DNA of 64,000 nucleotides from Streptomyces sp. CG1 (GTDB lineage Bacteria; Actinomycetota; Actinomycetes; Streptomycetales; Streptomycetaceae): NCBI RefSeq assembly GCF_041080625.1, contig NZ_CP163518.1, positions 7,123,501 to 7,187,500 of the forward strand, read 5' to 3'. Shown piece by piece: positions 56,683 to 64,000 of this stretch (position 1 is its first letter; each line of letters starts with the position of its first letter). The notes under the pieces were generated by a model. It saw only the letters and a program-made list of their open reading frames with translations, ran no database searches and was not told where the DNA came from. The position numbers and the translations under genes were made by a program.

Positions 56683-57570
56683 GTGGATTTCGTGGACTTC
56701 GATCTCCGTAAAGTGCGCTACTTCGTGGCCGTGGCTGATCTGCTGCATTTCGGTCAGGCGGCCTCCGTATTGCACATCGCACAGCCGGTGCTCAGTCGGC
56801 AGATTCGTTCACTTGAGCAGGAAATCGGCCTCGAACTGCTTGTACGAAACCGGCGTTCGGTCGCTCTGACGGCGGCCGGCCGGCAGTTTCTGGACGATGC
56901 GCGGGCGCTGCTGGCCACCGCGCAGGCGGCCCGCCACCGCATGTACCGGGCGGCAGGCGGGGAGGCCCACCTCACCGTGGGCTTCGGGTGGGGCATGACG
57001 GTCACCGGCATCATCGACGCGTTCGCCGTGTGCCGGCCCGACGTCACCGTTGACGTGCGTCAACTGGCCGCCGGCTCCGAGGCGGAGGCCCTGCTGGGCG
57101 GCGCGGTGGACGTGGCGTTCGTACGGATGCCGGTGGCCGAGGCCGGTCTCGCACTCATCCCGCTGGGCAGCGAGGCGCTGGTGGCCGCGCTGCCGGTCGG
57201 CCACCGGCTCGCCGGAGCGGTCGAGCTCGTCGGCGCGGACCTGGACGGGGAGCCGCTGCTGCGGCGGGCCGGGGCCGCGCCGGCCGTAGTGCGCGGCGCG
57301 GCCTCCCTCGTCCAGGCCGCTTGGGGCGCGGGCCCCGTGGAGGAGGAGCTGGAGCTGGTGGCCCGCGGCTGCGGTCTCACGCTGCTGCCTCGGTCCGCCG
57401 CGGCCTTCTACACCCGCCCCGGTATCCACTACGTACCGGTCCTCGACGTTCCCCCGCGGGAGATCTGCCTGGCCCACGCGGCCACCGACCGCTCGGAACT
57501 GACCCGCTCCTTCGTCCGCGCGGCCGAGACCACGGGGTGGCCGGGCGCCCGGCGCCCGGCTCTCACATGA
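56683..57570 (+). CDS. LysR-family transcriptional regulator
   Basis: The 295-residue protein has the LysR winged HTH (LRKVRYFVAVADLLHFGQAA, QPVLSRQIRSLEQEIGLELL) and a periplasmic-binding-type effector domain with a truncated, Ala-rich middle. Two GTG starts are possible (56683 and 56692) behind GAGAAAGG; the second gives the more usual N-terminus. It likely controls the divergent atypical SDR gene and perhaps the wider minus-strand set. Confidence 0.9.
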   Translation: MDFVDFDLRKVRYFVAVADLLHFGQAASVLHIAQPVLSRQIRSLEQEIGLELLVRNRRSVALTAAGRQFLDDARALLATAQAARHRMYRAAGGEAHLTVGFGWGMTVTGIIDAFAVCRPDVTVDVRQLAAGSEAEALLGGAVDVAFVRMPVAEAGLALIPLGSEALVAALPVGHRLAGAVELVGADLDGEPLLRRAGAAPAVVRGAASLVQAAWGAGPVEEELELVARGCGLTLLPRSAAAFYTRPGIHYVPVLDVPPREICLAHAATDRSELTRSFVRAAETTGWPGARRPALT

Positions 57571-58010
57571 GCCGCGGGGCGGTGGGAGGGGATCGATGGG
57601 TGTGGGCCCGTGTCCTGGTGGTGGGGTACCGGCCGGTTCTTCTTCCGTTGGGCCGGTCGGGGGTCGGCTTTCTCTTGGTGGGGTGGTTATCGGTCGGGCT
57701 CTGTCCTCGCCGGGCTGGGCCCGGGGGCTGACGCCCGGCACTCACATGAACGCCGGCGCGGGGTCCGGCCGCCGGAGGACGGGGACCCGGCCGGCCGAGG
57801 GATACCGGTCCGCAGGGTCCGGGCCCGCATACCGACGGCGGCCTCCGGCCGGCTCTGCCCTTGCCGGGGCGGGCACCGGCAGGGCTCGGCGGCACATCGC
57901 CGCAGCGGCCCGAAGATTTCCGCCCCGGCCGCAGCGGCAGGGCCATGCCGGTGCCCCCGGGTGCCTTACGGCTTGGGCGTCCCGTACACGGCCCCCCGCT
58001 CCGCCCACGG
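57571..58010. other. Intergenic region between LysR and the second quinone-oxidoreductase gene
   Basis: About 440 bases between convergent genes. The sequence is rich in GGCCGG and GGTGGGG motifs and can form several weak hairpins, but no frame keeps coding bias and no family match was seen. Confidence 0.5.
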
Positions 58011-58943
58011 CTACGGCTCCAGCACCACCTTCCCCGTGACATGGCCCGACTCGATCAGCTCGTGGGCGGCCGCGGCCTCGGCGAGGGGGAAGGCGTGACC
58101 GACGTGCGGCCGCAGCTGTCCCTTCTCGGCCAGGGCTGCCATCGCCTCCAGGCCCACGTAGTCCGGCTCCACCGACACGCCGGCGAACCGGAAGCCCGAC
58201 TGCCTAGTGCGGGCGGCGAGTTCCGTGTCCGAGCGGGCGATCGCCGTGACCAGCAGGCCGCCGGGGCGCAGGGTGCGCAGCGAGCGGTCCGCGTAGTCGC
58301 CGCCGATCAGCTCGAGGACCGTGTCCACCCCGGTGACCGCCTCGGCGAAGTCGACCGCCTGGTAGTCGATCACCTCGTCGGCGCCGAGCGCCCGAAGGAA
58401 ATCGTGCTTGGCCGCGCTCGCGGTGGTGATGACATACGCGCCATGGGCCTTGGCGATCTGGATCGCGAGATGGCCCACGCCCCCCGCCCCGGCGTGGATC
58501 AACACCCGCTCTCCCGGCCCGACTTGAGCCACCTCGACCAGGCTCTGCCAGGCGGTGAGCCCTGCCAGGGGGATCGCGGCCGCCTGGGGGTGGGTCAGCC
58601 CGGCCGGCTTGCGCGCGAAGTGCCGCGAGGGGGCCGCGACGAACTCGGCGTAGGCGCCGGCCGCGCGCGGGAACAGCGGCATCCCGAAGACCTCGTCCCC
58701 TTCGTTGAAGCGGGATGTGCCCGGCACCACGTGCTCGACGACTCCCGAGACGTCCCAGCCCAGGATGAAGGGCGGCTCACCGTGCAGCGGGAAGGCCCCG
58801 CTGCGGATGATCCCCTCGACCGGATTGACCCCGATCGCCTTGACCCGCACCAGCACCTCGGTCGGCAGCGGCCTGGGCCGTTCGACCTCCGCCACCTGCA
58901 GTACCTCCGGCCCTCCGAAGGCCTGTTGGACGATCGCACGCAT
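58011..58943 (-). CDS. Quinone-oxidoreductase-like MDR enzyme (copy 2)
   Basis: The 310-residue protein begins MRAIVQQAFGGPEVLQVAEV and has VLIHAGAGGVGHLAIQIAKAHG as nucleotide site; it has no catalytic or structural zinc cluster. It is of the same family as the enzyme at 50758 but only moderately similar, so this is not a recent duplication. ATG at 58943 after AGGAG. It is divergent from the ABM-domain gene that opens the plus-strand operon. Confidence 0.88.
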   Translation of the reverse strand: MRAIVQQAFGGPEVLQVAEVERPRPLPTEVLVRVKAIGVNPVEGIIRSGAFPLHGEPPFILGWDVSGVVEHVVPGTSRFNEGDEVFGMPLFPRAAGAYAEFVAAPSRHFARKPAGLTHPQAAAIPLAGLTAWQSLVEVAQVGPGERVLIHAGAGGVGHLAIQIAKAHGAYVITTASAAKHDFLRALGADEVIDYQAVDFAEAVTGVDTVLELIGGDYADRSLRTLRPGGLLVTAIARSDTELAARTRQSGFRFAGVSVEPDYVGLEAMAALAEKGQLRPHVGHAFPLAEAAAAHELIESGHVTGKVVLEP

Positions 58944-59162
58944 ACGAATTCTCCTGTCGTGTACGGGACTCGGTACACACTCCATCCTTGCCGCTCCGAA
59001 CGTCAGGAGAAGCGAGAACTATTCCGACGGGGTAGCCGGATACAACTTTCGACACCGGTCCCGCGCTCCATGGGGGGATTCTTTTCGGCCGCCCGCTCAC
59101 TAATGTCGGCTCCTGTCAGGCCGCAGGACGGCCGATCCATTCGAAGTCCAGGGAGAAAACCC

Positions 59163-59555
59163 ATGACTATTCAGCCGGATGTCGCCACCTCCACCCCTGC
59201 CACGCTCGGCTCGGAAGGGGACGACGGAATCATTCTGACCGTCGTCGCCAGTTTCGAGAACATAGCCGCGGAGCACCGGGCCGAATTCCTCGAGTCGGCG
59301 CAGCGCGAGGCCTACCTCTCGCTGCGGGACGAGGAGGGGACCATCAGCTACCACATCGTCCCCGACCAGGACGACCCGACCCGTGTGGTGTTCCAGGCCA
59401 CGTTCACCGACGAGGCGGCGTACGAGCAGCACCGGGGCAACGCCCCTGCCCAGGAGTTCCTGGAGATGGTCGCCCGCAACAAGATCGACGGGCCGAACAT
59501 CTACATCAACAACTTCTCGGTCCCCAACGTCAACCACCCGCCGCGCAGCAACTGA
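59163..59555 (+). CDS. Antibiotic biosynthesis monooxygenase (ABM)-domain protein
   Basis: The 130-residue protein holds one ABM/dimeric ferredoxin-like domain: IILTVVASFENIAAEHRAEF, TISYHIVPDQDDPTRVVFQA and YEQHRGNAPAQEFLE. ABM proteins are small cofactor-free oxygenases or related enzymes such as ActVA-6. It is the first gene of the plus-strand run leading to AvrD, with 37 bases to the next gene. Confidence 0.86.
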   Translation: MTIQPDVATSTPATLGSEGDDGIILTVVASFENIAAEHRAEFLESAQREAYLSLRDEEGTISYHIVPDQDDPTRVVFQATFTDEAAYEQHRGNAPAQEFLEMVARNKIDGPNIYINNFSVPNVNHPPRSN

Positions 59556-59592
59556 GGCAACCGGCCCCCGTTCCCCTTCGATGGAGCAGGAC

Positions 59593-60546
59593 ATGACCGA
59601 CAACACGCCTACCGTACTGATCACCGGAGCCACCGCCGGACTCGGTCGCCATCTGGCCGGAGAACTGGTCGCCGGCGGCCGGCGCGTGCTGGTGCACGGG
59701 CGGGACCCGGAGCGGGTCCACCGGCTCGCCGCCGAACTGGGCACGCTCGCGACCCCGTGCATCGCAGATCTGTCCTCACTCGTCGAGGTGGAGCTCCTGG
59801 CCGACCAGGTCCGTGCCGCCACGTCCCGGCTGGACGCCTTGGTGAACAATGCCGCCGTGGGCTTCGGGCCGCCCGGCGAGACCAGGCAGACCAGCCGGGA
59901 CGGCCACGAGCTCAGGTTCGCCGTCAACTACCTGGCCCCGGTGGCACTCACCCGTTCACTGCTTCCGCTGCTGGCGAGGACGGCCCCCGCTCGCGTGGTC
60001 AACATCGGCTCGGTGGGCCAGGCGCCCTTCGACCCGTCGGAGGCCACGTTCTACGACGACTACCGCGGCGTCGTGGCCTATCGACGCTCCAAACTCGCCC
60101 TGGTGGCGTTCACCTTCGACCTCGCCGAGGAACTGCGCGGCAGCGGAGTCACCGTCAACTGCCTGCACCCGGCGGGCTTCATGGACACCGGCATGGTGCG
60201 AGAGAGCCGTATCCAGCCCCTGTCCACCGTCGAGCAGGGCGCGGCCCCCACCCTGCGCCTGATCACCGACCCGTCGATGGAGCGCGTCACCGGCGAGTAT
60301 TTCGACGGCTTCTTCCCGGGACGGGCCCTGTCCGAGGCGTACGACCGCCAGTTCCTCGCGAAACTGCGCGCGGTCACCGACCGGCTGCTCGGCCGCGTCG
60401 AGGTGCCGGCCGGGACCTGCCCGTACACGTACGAGGGTGAACTCCCCCTGATCAACGGCAAGTCGGCGGGTGACCAGGGTGTCTCGCGGATGAGCTTCCG
60501 GATGTCCGGCGCTCCCGCCGTGCTGCGCGCCCCCGTGCGGGGCTGA
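59593..60546 (+). CDS. SDR-family oxidoreductase with long C-terminal tail
   Basis: The 317-residue protein has TVLITGATAGLGRHLAGEL, LDALVNNAAVGFG, VVNIGSVGQ and catalytic VAYRRSKLALVAF (YxxxK). It resembles retinol-dehydrogenase-like SDRs. After the fold, residues about 250-317 form an extension unusual for the group (from about RQFLAKLRAVTDRLLGRVEV to the end), of unknown function. The ATG at 59593 has GGAG 9 bases before; an in-frame ATG at 59581 is possible. Confidence 0.87.
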   Translation: MTDNTPTVLITGATAGLGRHLAGELVAGGRRVLVHGRDPERVHRLAAELGTLATPCIADLSSLVEVELLADQVRAATSRLDALVNNAAVGFGPPGETRQTSRDGHELRFAVNYLAPVALTRSLLPLLARTAPARVVNIGSVGQAPFDPSEATFYDDYRGVVAYRRSKLALVAFTFDLAEELRGSGVTVNCLHPAGFMDTGMVRESRIQPLSTVEQGAAPTLRLITDPSMERVTGEYFDGFFPGRALSEAYDRQFLAKLRAVTDRLLGRVEVPAGTCPYTYEGELPLINGKSAGDQGVSRMSFRMSGAPAVLRAPVRG

Positions 60547-60600
60547 GGAGCGAGTGCCCACCGTGCACCACACAACGACGAGCGAGAGGAAAGGAGTGTC

Positions 60601-61620
60601 ATGGCATCCGCGACGGCTTCCACGGCGTCCATCGACGACATTCTGGGGCCGGTGTCACGGAGGTTCTTCGGTGACGGCCACCGGAGGGTCGACTACCGGT
60701 TCGGCGACGTGACGGTCGCCCCGGGCCCACCGGGCAGTGGCAGTATCGGGGCACTCGTCTCGGTGATCTGTCCGCCCGACTGGTCCAAGAAGGGTGACGC
60801 CGACCAGCGTCCGCATCTGAGCACCGTCGACGCGCTGATCATCGGCGGCCGGCTGGCCGAGATGTTCCTGACCTGCTGCCATGGGCTGAGTGAGCGCGAG
60901 CGGGCGGCCGTCTGGATGCGCCGGGTCGAGATCCGCGCCGGGAACGCGCCTGACGAGGAGAACCTCGAATCCCTCACCGCCGAGGCCACGTTGCGTACCA
61001 CCCGCCTCCACGAGGACGACGAGTCGGTGGCCGTCTCGGTGCTCGACTGCACGGTCGGCGGGATGCGGATCCGCTGCGACCTCGTCCACCCCGTGGGCCG
61101 GCCGAACGCCGACACCACATCCGCGTCGTACACCCCGGACCTGGCCGCGCTGCTCACCGGCGTGTACGGCGAAGGCTTCAAGCACCGCCGGCAGGCGATC
61201 ACCGATGTCACCGTCGACATCGCGGAGCGGCGCGCGGACGCGCAGGTCGCCGTGGGTTCCGTGCCCGGCGCCCAGCACAGCGCCGGCATGGAGGGCGCCT
61301 ACCAGCCGTCGGTCTCCTTCATCGACGCGTTCGTGGTCACGCTGCAGATGGGCCAGGCGCTCCTGTACGACCTCGACAAGGTGCCGCGGGCCCTGAGCAA
61401 CACGCTGTGGATGCGCCGTACGGTCCTTCAGAGCGACGCCCCGCACCGGCCCACGACGGGTCCCTTCCCGGTGACCACGGAGCTCACCGACGCCACCCTG
61501 CTCGACGTGCGCGGCGTCCGGTGGCGCACGGCCGACATCACCAGCGACTGCGCGGGAGTGCGCGTCATGTGCTCCGTCACCCATGAGATCCCGGAGCTCG
61601 CCGCCGTCGTCGCCGGCTGA
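60601..61620 (+). CDS. AvrD-family protein (syringolide-type biosynthesis)
   Basis: The 339-residue protein matches, from memory, the Pseudomonas syringae AvrD along its length: ASIDDILGPVSRRFFGDGHR, PPDWSKKG, RPHLSTVDALI, YGEGFKHRRQAI, MEGAYQPSVSFIDAFVVTLQ and SNTLWMRRTV. AvrD directs synthesis of syringolides, acyl glycosides built from a beta-ketoacyl chain and a pentulose. No signal peptide or membrane part is present. The ATG at 60601 follows AAAGGAG. Neighbouring KAS III and ACP genes could provide the acyl chain. Confidence 0.88.
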   Translation: MASATASTASIDDILGPVSRRFFGDGHRRVDYRFGDVTVAPGPPGSGSIGALVSVICPPDWSKKGDADQRPHLSTVDALIIGGRLAEMFLTCCHGLSERERAAVWMRRVEIRAGNAPDEENLESLTAEATLRTTRLHEDDESVAVSVLDCTVGGMRIRCDLVHPVGRPNADTTSASYTPDLAALLTGVYGEGFKHRRQAITDVTVDIAERRADAQVAVGSVPGAQHSAGMEGAYQPSVSFIDAFVVTLQMGQALLYDLDKVPRALSNTLWMRRTVLQSDAPHRPTTGPFPVTTELTDATLLDVRGVRWRTADITSDCAGVRVMCSVTHEIPELAAVVAG

Positions 61621-61660
61621 GCACTGTTTCGACCTCCCTACTCGAAAAGGCGGTAAGCAT

Positions 61661-62374
61661 ATGAGGCTCGGCATTTCCGGCACGTACTCGTCCGGCAAGA
61701 CGATGACCGCGCTCGCCCTCTCCCACTACACCGGGCTCCCGCGCACCATGGCGAAGACCATGCGGGAGATCCTCCCCGAGGCCGCCCCGGGCAAGACCCT
61801 GGAGGAGTGCACCGCGGCCGAACTGCTGCAGATGATTGTCGTGCGGCACACCGAGCGGGTGAAGTACGAGCACCAGCTCGCCGACGGCTTCATCTCCGAC
61901 GGCTCCTCGCTGCAGGAGTGGATCTACGGCGCGCTGCGGGTGCGGGTCGGTATCAACCCGAACGACTCGGTGCACCTGGCCGAGGGCGAGGACGTCGAAC
62001 GCACGCCGGAGATCGACTTCTTCGACGACGTCATGCGGCAGCTGGGTGTCTCGTTCAAGCAGCACGTCAAGCGCAGCTTCGACGCCTTCGTGCACCTGCG
62101 CAACGAACTGCCGCTCTCCGCCGACGGACACCGTCCCGTCAACGACCGCTTCCGCACGATGGCCGACGCACGGCTCCTGGAAGTCCTGGCCGAACTGGAG
62201 ATCCCGGTCCACGTGGTTGGCGGCTCCCTGGCAGAGCGGCTGCGGACCATCGTCCACATCGTCGGCATCACACCGGTCGTCTCCGAGGCGGAGGCGATAG
62301 CCAGGGCACGGGAGGCGTACGGGCAGATCGACACCACGATCGAGACCCGGCGCAAGCCCGTGCTCGTCGGCTGA
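61661..62374 (+). CDS. P-loop NTPase/kinase-like protein (AAA_28/NadR-like)
   Basis: The 237-residue protein begins with a Walker A loop, LGISGTYSSGKT (7-14). The middle (GFISDGSSLQEWIYGALRVRVG) resembles the nucleoside-kinase-like P-loop family in which an Asp follows a Ser/Asp-rich strand. I see no other domain. It could phosphorylate a sugar or nucleoside substrate used by AvrD, but this is inference from position. ATG at 61661 after GGCGG. Confidence 0.8.
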   Translation: MRLGISGTYSSGKTMTALALSHYTGLPRTMAKTMREILPEAAPGKTLEECTAAELLQMIVVRHTERVKYEHQLADGFISDGSSLQEWIYGALRVRVGINPNDSVHLAEGEDVERTPEIDFFDDVMRQLGVSFKQHVKRSFDAFVHLRNELPLSADGHRPVNDRFRTMADARLLEVLAELEIPVHVVGGSLAERLRTIVHIVGITPVVSEAEAIARAREAYGQIDTTIETRRKPVLVG

Positions 62375-62480
62375 CCACCCAACCGTCCATACGAGCCATT
62401 CGACGACCAACCGGCAGACAGTTGACGCCGTGAGCCGGTCAGTCGCCGAATGGTCTCGCTCAGACCATCGAGGGTCCAGC

Positions 62481-63494
62481 ATGGATAGTACTACCCGACT
62501 GGCGGCTGTCCTGGAGGGGCTGGGGACCGCGCTCCCGCCCCGAGTTGTCACCAACGCGGAGCTGGCCGAGCGGCTCGACACCTCGGACGAGTGGATCCGG
62601 ACCCGCACCGGAATCACCGAACGCCGGATGGCGGGACCGGGGGTCGCCACCAGCGACCTCGCGGTCGAGGCGGGTGAGCGGGCGCTGAAGTCCGCAGGGG
62701 TCAGCGAGGTCGACCTGGTCGTCGTGGCCACCACCACCCCCGATCACCCGTGCCCGGCCACCGCACCCGATGTGGCCTCCCGGCTCGGCCTCGGCCCGAT
62801 TCCCGCGTACGACATGGCCGCGGTCTGCTCCGGATTCGTGTACGCGCTCTCGGGCGCGGCCGGTGCGATCGCCTCCGGCCAGGCCGAACGCGTCCTGGTG
62901 ATCGGCGCGGAGACCTTCACCTCCATCATCGACCCCGAGGACCGCTCCGGCGCGGTCATCTTCGGTGACGGCGCGGGCGCGGTGGTGCTGCGGGCCGGCC
63001 GGGCCGACGAGCCGGGCGCGCTGCTCGGCTTCGACCTGGGCAGCGACGGGGCGCTCGCCGACCTGATCAAGATTCCGGGCGGCGGTTCGCGTCAGCGGGC
63101 CGGCGGCCGGGCCCCCGACCCGGCGGACTCCTGGTTCACCATGCAGGGCCGCCAGGTGTTCACCAACGCCGTGAAGCGGATGGCCGATTCGGCCGGAACC
63201 CTGCTGGAGCGGATCGGCTGGTCAGTGCAGTCGGTGGACCGGTTCGTCGGTCACCAGGCCAATGTCCGCATCCTGCACGCCGTGGCCGAGCAACTGGGCG
63301 TGGAACCCGAGCGCGCGGTGATCAACCTCGACAAGGTCGGCAACACCTCGGCGGCTTCCATACCGCTCGCTCTCGGGGACGCCACCGCGAGCGGCGGCAT
63401 CACGGCGGGCGACCGCGTCCTGATGAGCGCCTTCGGCGGCGGCGTCACCTGGGGCTCCGCGGCTCTGGTCTGGCCCGAACTCATCGCCGTCTGA
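62481..63494 (+). CDS. Beta-ketoacyl-ACP synthase III (FabH-like)
   Basis: The 337-residue protein has the Cys-His-Asn triad: Cys116 in DMAAVCSGF, His258 in VGHQANVRI and Asn288 in KVGNTSAAS, and the C-terminal GGGVTWGSALV-like signature. It condenses an acyl-CoA starter with malonyl-ACP to give a beta-ketoacyl-ACP. The ATG at 62481 follows GAGGG; the earlier start is less likely. It is followed by a dedicated ACP, 46 bases away, making a small acyl-building unit. Confidence 0.93.
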   Translation: MDSTTRLAAVLEGLGTALPPRVVTNAELAERLDTSDEWIRTRTGITERRMAGPGVATSDLAVEAGERALKSAGVSEVDLVVVATTTPDHPCPATAPDVASRLGLGPIPAYDMAAVCSGFVYALSGAAGAIASGQAERVLVIGAETFTSIIDPEDRSGAVIFGDGAGAVVLRAGRADEPGALLGFDLGSDGALADLIKIPGGGSRQRAGGRAPDPADSWFTMQGRQVFTNAVKRMADSAGTLLERIGWSVQSVDRFVGHQANVRILHAVAEQLGVEPERAVINLDKVGNTSAASIPLALGDATASGGITAGDRVLMSAFGGGVTWGSAALVWPELIAV

Positions 63495-63540
63495 ACTCCC
63501 TGCCGGTTCACCCCATTTGACCTGAAGAAGGAGAAAGCAG

Positions 63541-63783
63541 ATGTCACAGCTGTTGGCCGACGACCTCATACAGATCCTGAGCGACAAGTACGGGCTGCCC
63601 GGCGAGGACCTCTCCGCCGAGACCCGCTTCGAGACGCTGGAGTTCGACTCCCTCGTCATGGTGGAACTCGCCGTGATCCTGGAGCGCAGGCTCGGCATCC
63701 CCGTCAGCGACGAGGAACTGCTGTCCGTGGAGTCCATCGGTGAGGCCGCCGCACTGCTCAGCACCAAGGGTGTGAAGGTCTGA
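63541..63783 (+). CDS. Acyl carrier protein
   Basis: The 80-residue protein has the phosphopantetheine site Ser37 in LEFDSLVMVELA and the three-helix ACP pattern (DDLIQILSDKYGL, VSDEELLSVESIGEAAALL). The FDSL form is usual in secondary-metabolite ACPs rather than the DSLD of FabC types. It likely carries the beta-ketoacyl chain from the upstream KAS III. Its TGA overlaps the next ATG. Confidence 0.93.
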   Translation: MSQLLADDLIQILSDKYGLPGEDLSAETRFETLEFDSLVMVELAVILERRLGIPVSDEELLSVESIGEAAALLSTKGVKV

Positions 63784-64000
63784 TGCACGGGGACATGGAA
63801 TCCGTGCCACTGTCCGGTGACTCGCCCGAGGTCCTGATCGTGGGCGCTGGGCCGGTGGGTATCACCCTCGCCTGCGAACTGCTCCAGCAGGGCGTACGGA
63901 TCCGCCTCGTCGACCGCCGGCAGGGCATCGACGAGTCCGACCCGCATTCCAAGGGCATCCTGGTGTGGCCGCGCAGCCTCGAGGTGCTGCGTCGCATCGG
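63783..64000 (+). CDS. FAD-dependent monooxygenase, N-terminal part, cut by window edge
   Basis: Only the first 72 residues are in the window. They show the FAD-binding dinucleotide motif VLIVGAGPVGITLACELLQQG and the following VRIRLVDRR and GILVWPRSLEVLRRI, as in aromatic-hydroxylase-like (PheA/TfdB) flavoproteins. The ATG at 63783 overlaps the ACP stop (TGATG), so it is in the same operon. The substrate is unknown. Confidence 0.88.
   Translation, partial: MHGDMESVPLSGDSPEVLIVGAGPVGITLACELLQQGVRIRLVDRRQGIDESDPHSKGILVWPRSLEVLRRI

Noticed and set aside
57571..58010. Small plus-strand frames in the LysR/oxidoreductase gap
   Set aside because: Codon bias does not stay in one frame, there is no ribosome site at a sensible distance, and the translations are low-complexity.
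59163..64000. Calling the right end a type II aromatic polyketide cluster
   Set aside because: KAS III, ACP, ABM and FAD monooxygenase would fit, but no KS-alpha/KS-beta, cyclase or ketoreductase of that type is in the window, and AvrD points elsewhere. It remains possible beyond the edge.

Overview
The window is high-GC actinobacterial DNA with the features of a Streptomyces chromosome: strong third-position GC, GTG and TTG starts, 4-bp ATGA/GTGA gene overlaps, AfsA and gamma-butyrolactone receptor homologues, and a TTA (bldA-type) codon in a regulatory gene. From memory, the order treS-glgE-glgP, M4 proteases, ABC pairs, two-component system, glgX, L,D-transpeptidases, enoyl-CoA hydratase, secreted ADP-ribosyltransferase and EF-hand protein resembles the S. 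coelicolor SCO5442-SCO5464 neighbourhood. I could not check this by alignment.

Positions 1-7.0 kb hold GlgE-pathway alpha-glucan metabolism: treS and glgE on the minus strand, divergent from glgP. A debranching enzyme (glgX) follows at 28.6-30.9 kb. From 7.0 to 11.5 kb are a DUF1990 protein and two paralogous secreted M4 metalloproteases that share a near-identical patch. From 11.8 to 23.9 kb there are two heterodimeric ABC exporters, each with asymmetric ATP sites, a frameshifted XRE-type regulator with a divergent small Cys protein, and a minus-strand operon of ABC-2 exporter plus histidine kinase and response regulator. From 24 to 28.5 kb there are a SnoaL-like remnant, a secreted HNH-like protein, a polyprenol-type glycosyltransferase pair, and an ECF sigma factor with a membrane partner. 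From 31.2 to 40 kb there are two L,D-transpeptidase lipoproteins, an enoyl-CoA hydratase, a bldA-marked anti-sigma-like ATPase, a polysaccharide-deacetylase-like Tat lipoprotein with a beta-propeller lipoprotein, a Scabin/ScARP-like ADP-ribosyltransferase, a MerR regulator and an EF-hand protein.

A decayed stretch (40.0-41.0 kb: TnpB zinc-ribbon remnant and broken AraC-type regulator) comes before several small secreted or redox genes: an F420-reductase-like protein, a GH25 lysozyme, a PI-PLC, and an RHH-VOC-methyltransferase operon with a perfect palindrome in front.

From 45.2 kb to the right edge the DNA looks like a specialised-metabolite locus. It has an AfsA homologue translationally coupled to a flavin monooxygenase, two TetR regulators each preceded by an ARE-like inverted repeat, a HAD phosphatase, a type II thioesterase, an MFS exporter, an O-acyltransferase, several redox enzymes and a LysR regulator. 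It ends in a plus-strand operon of ABM-domain protein, SDR, AvrD-family protein, P-loop NTPase, KAS III, acyl carrier protein and a flavin monooxygenase cut by the window edge. AvrD (syringolide biosynthesis in Pseudomonas) beside its own KAS III/ACP, next to an AfsA system that uses chemically related beta-ketoacyl substrates, is the most novel-looking system here.
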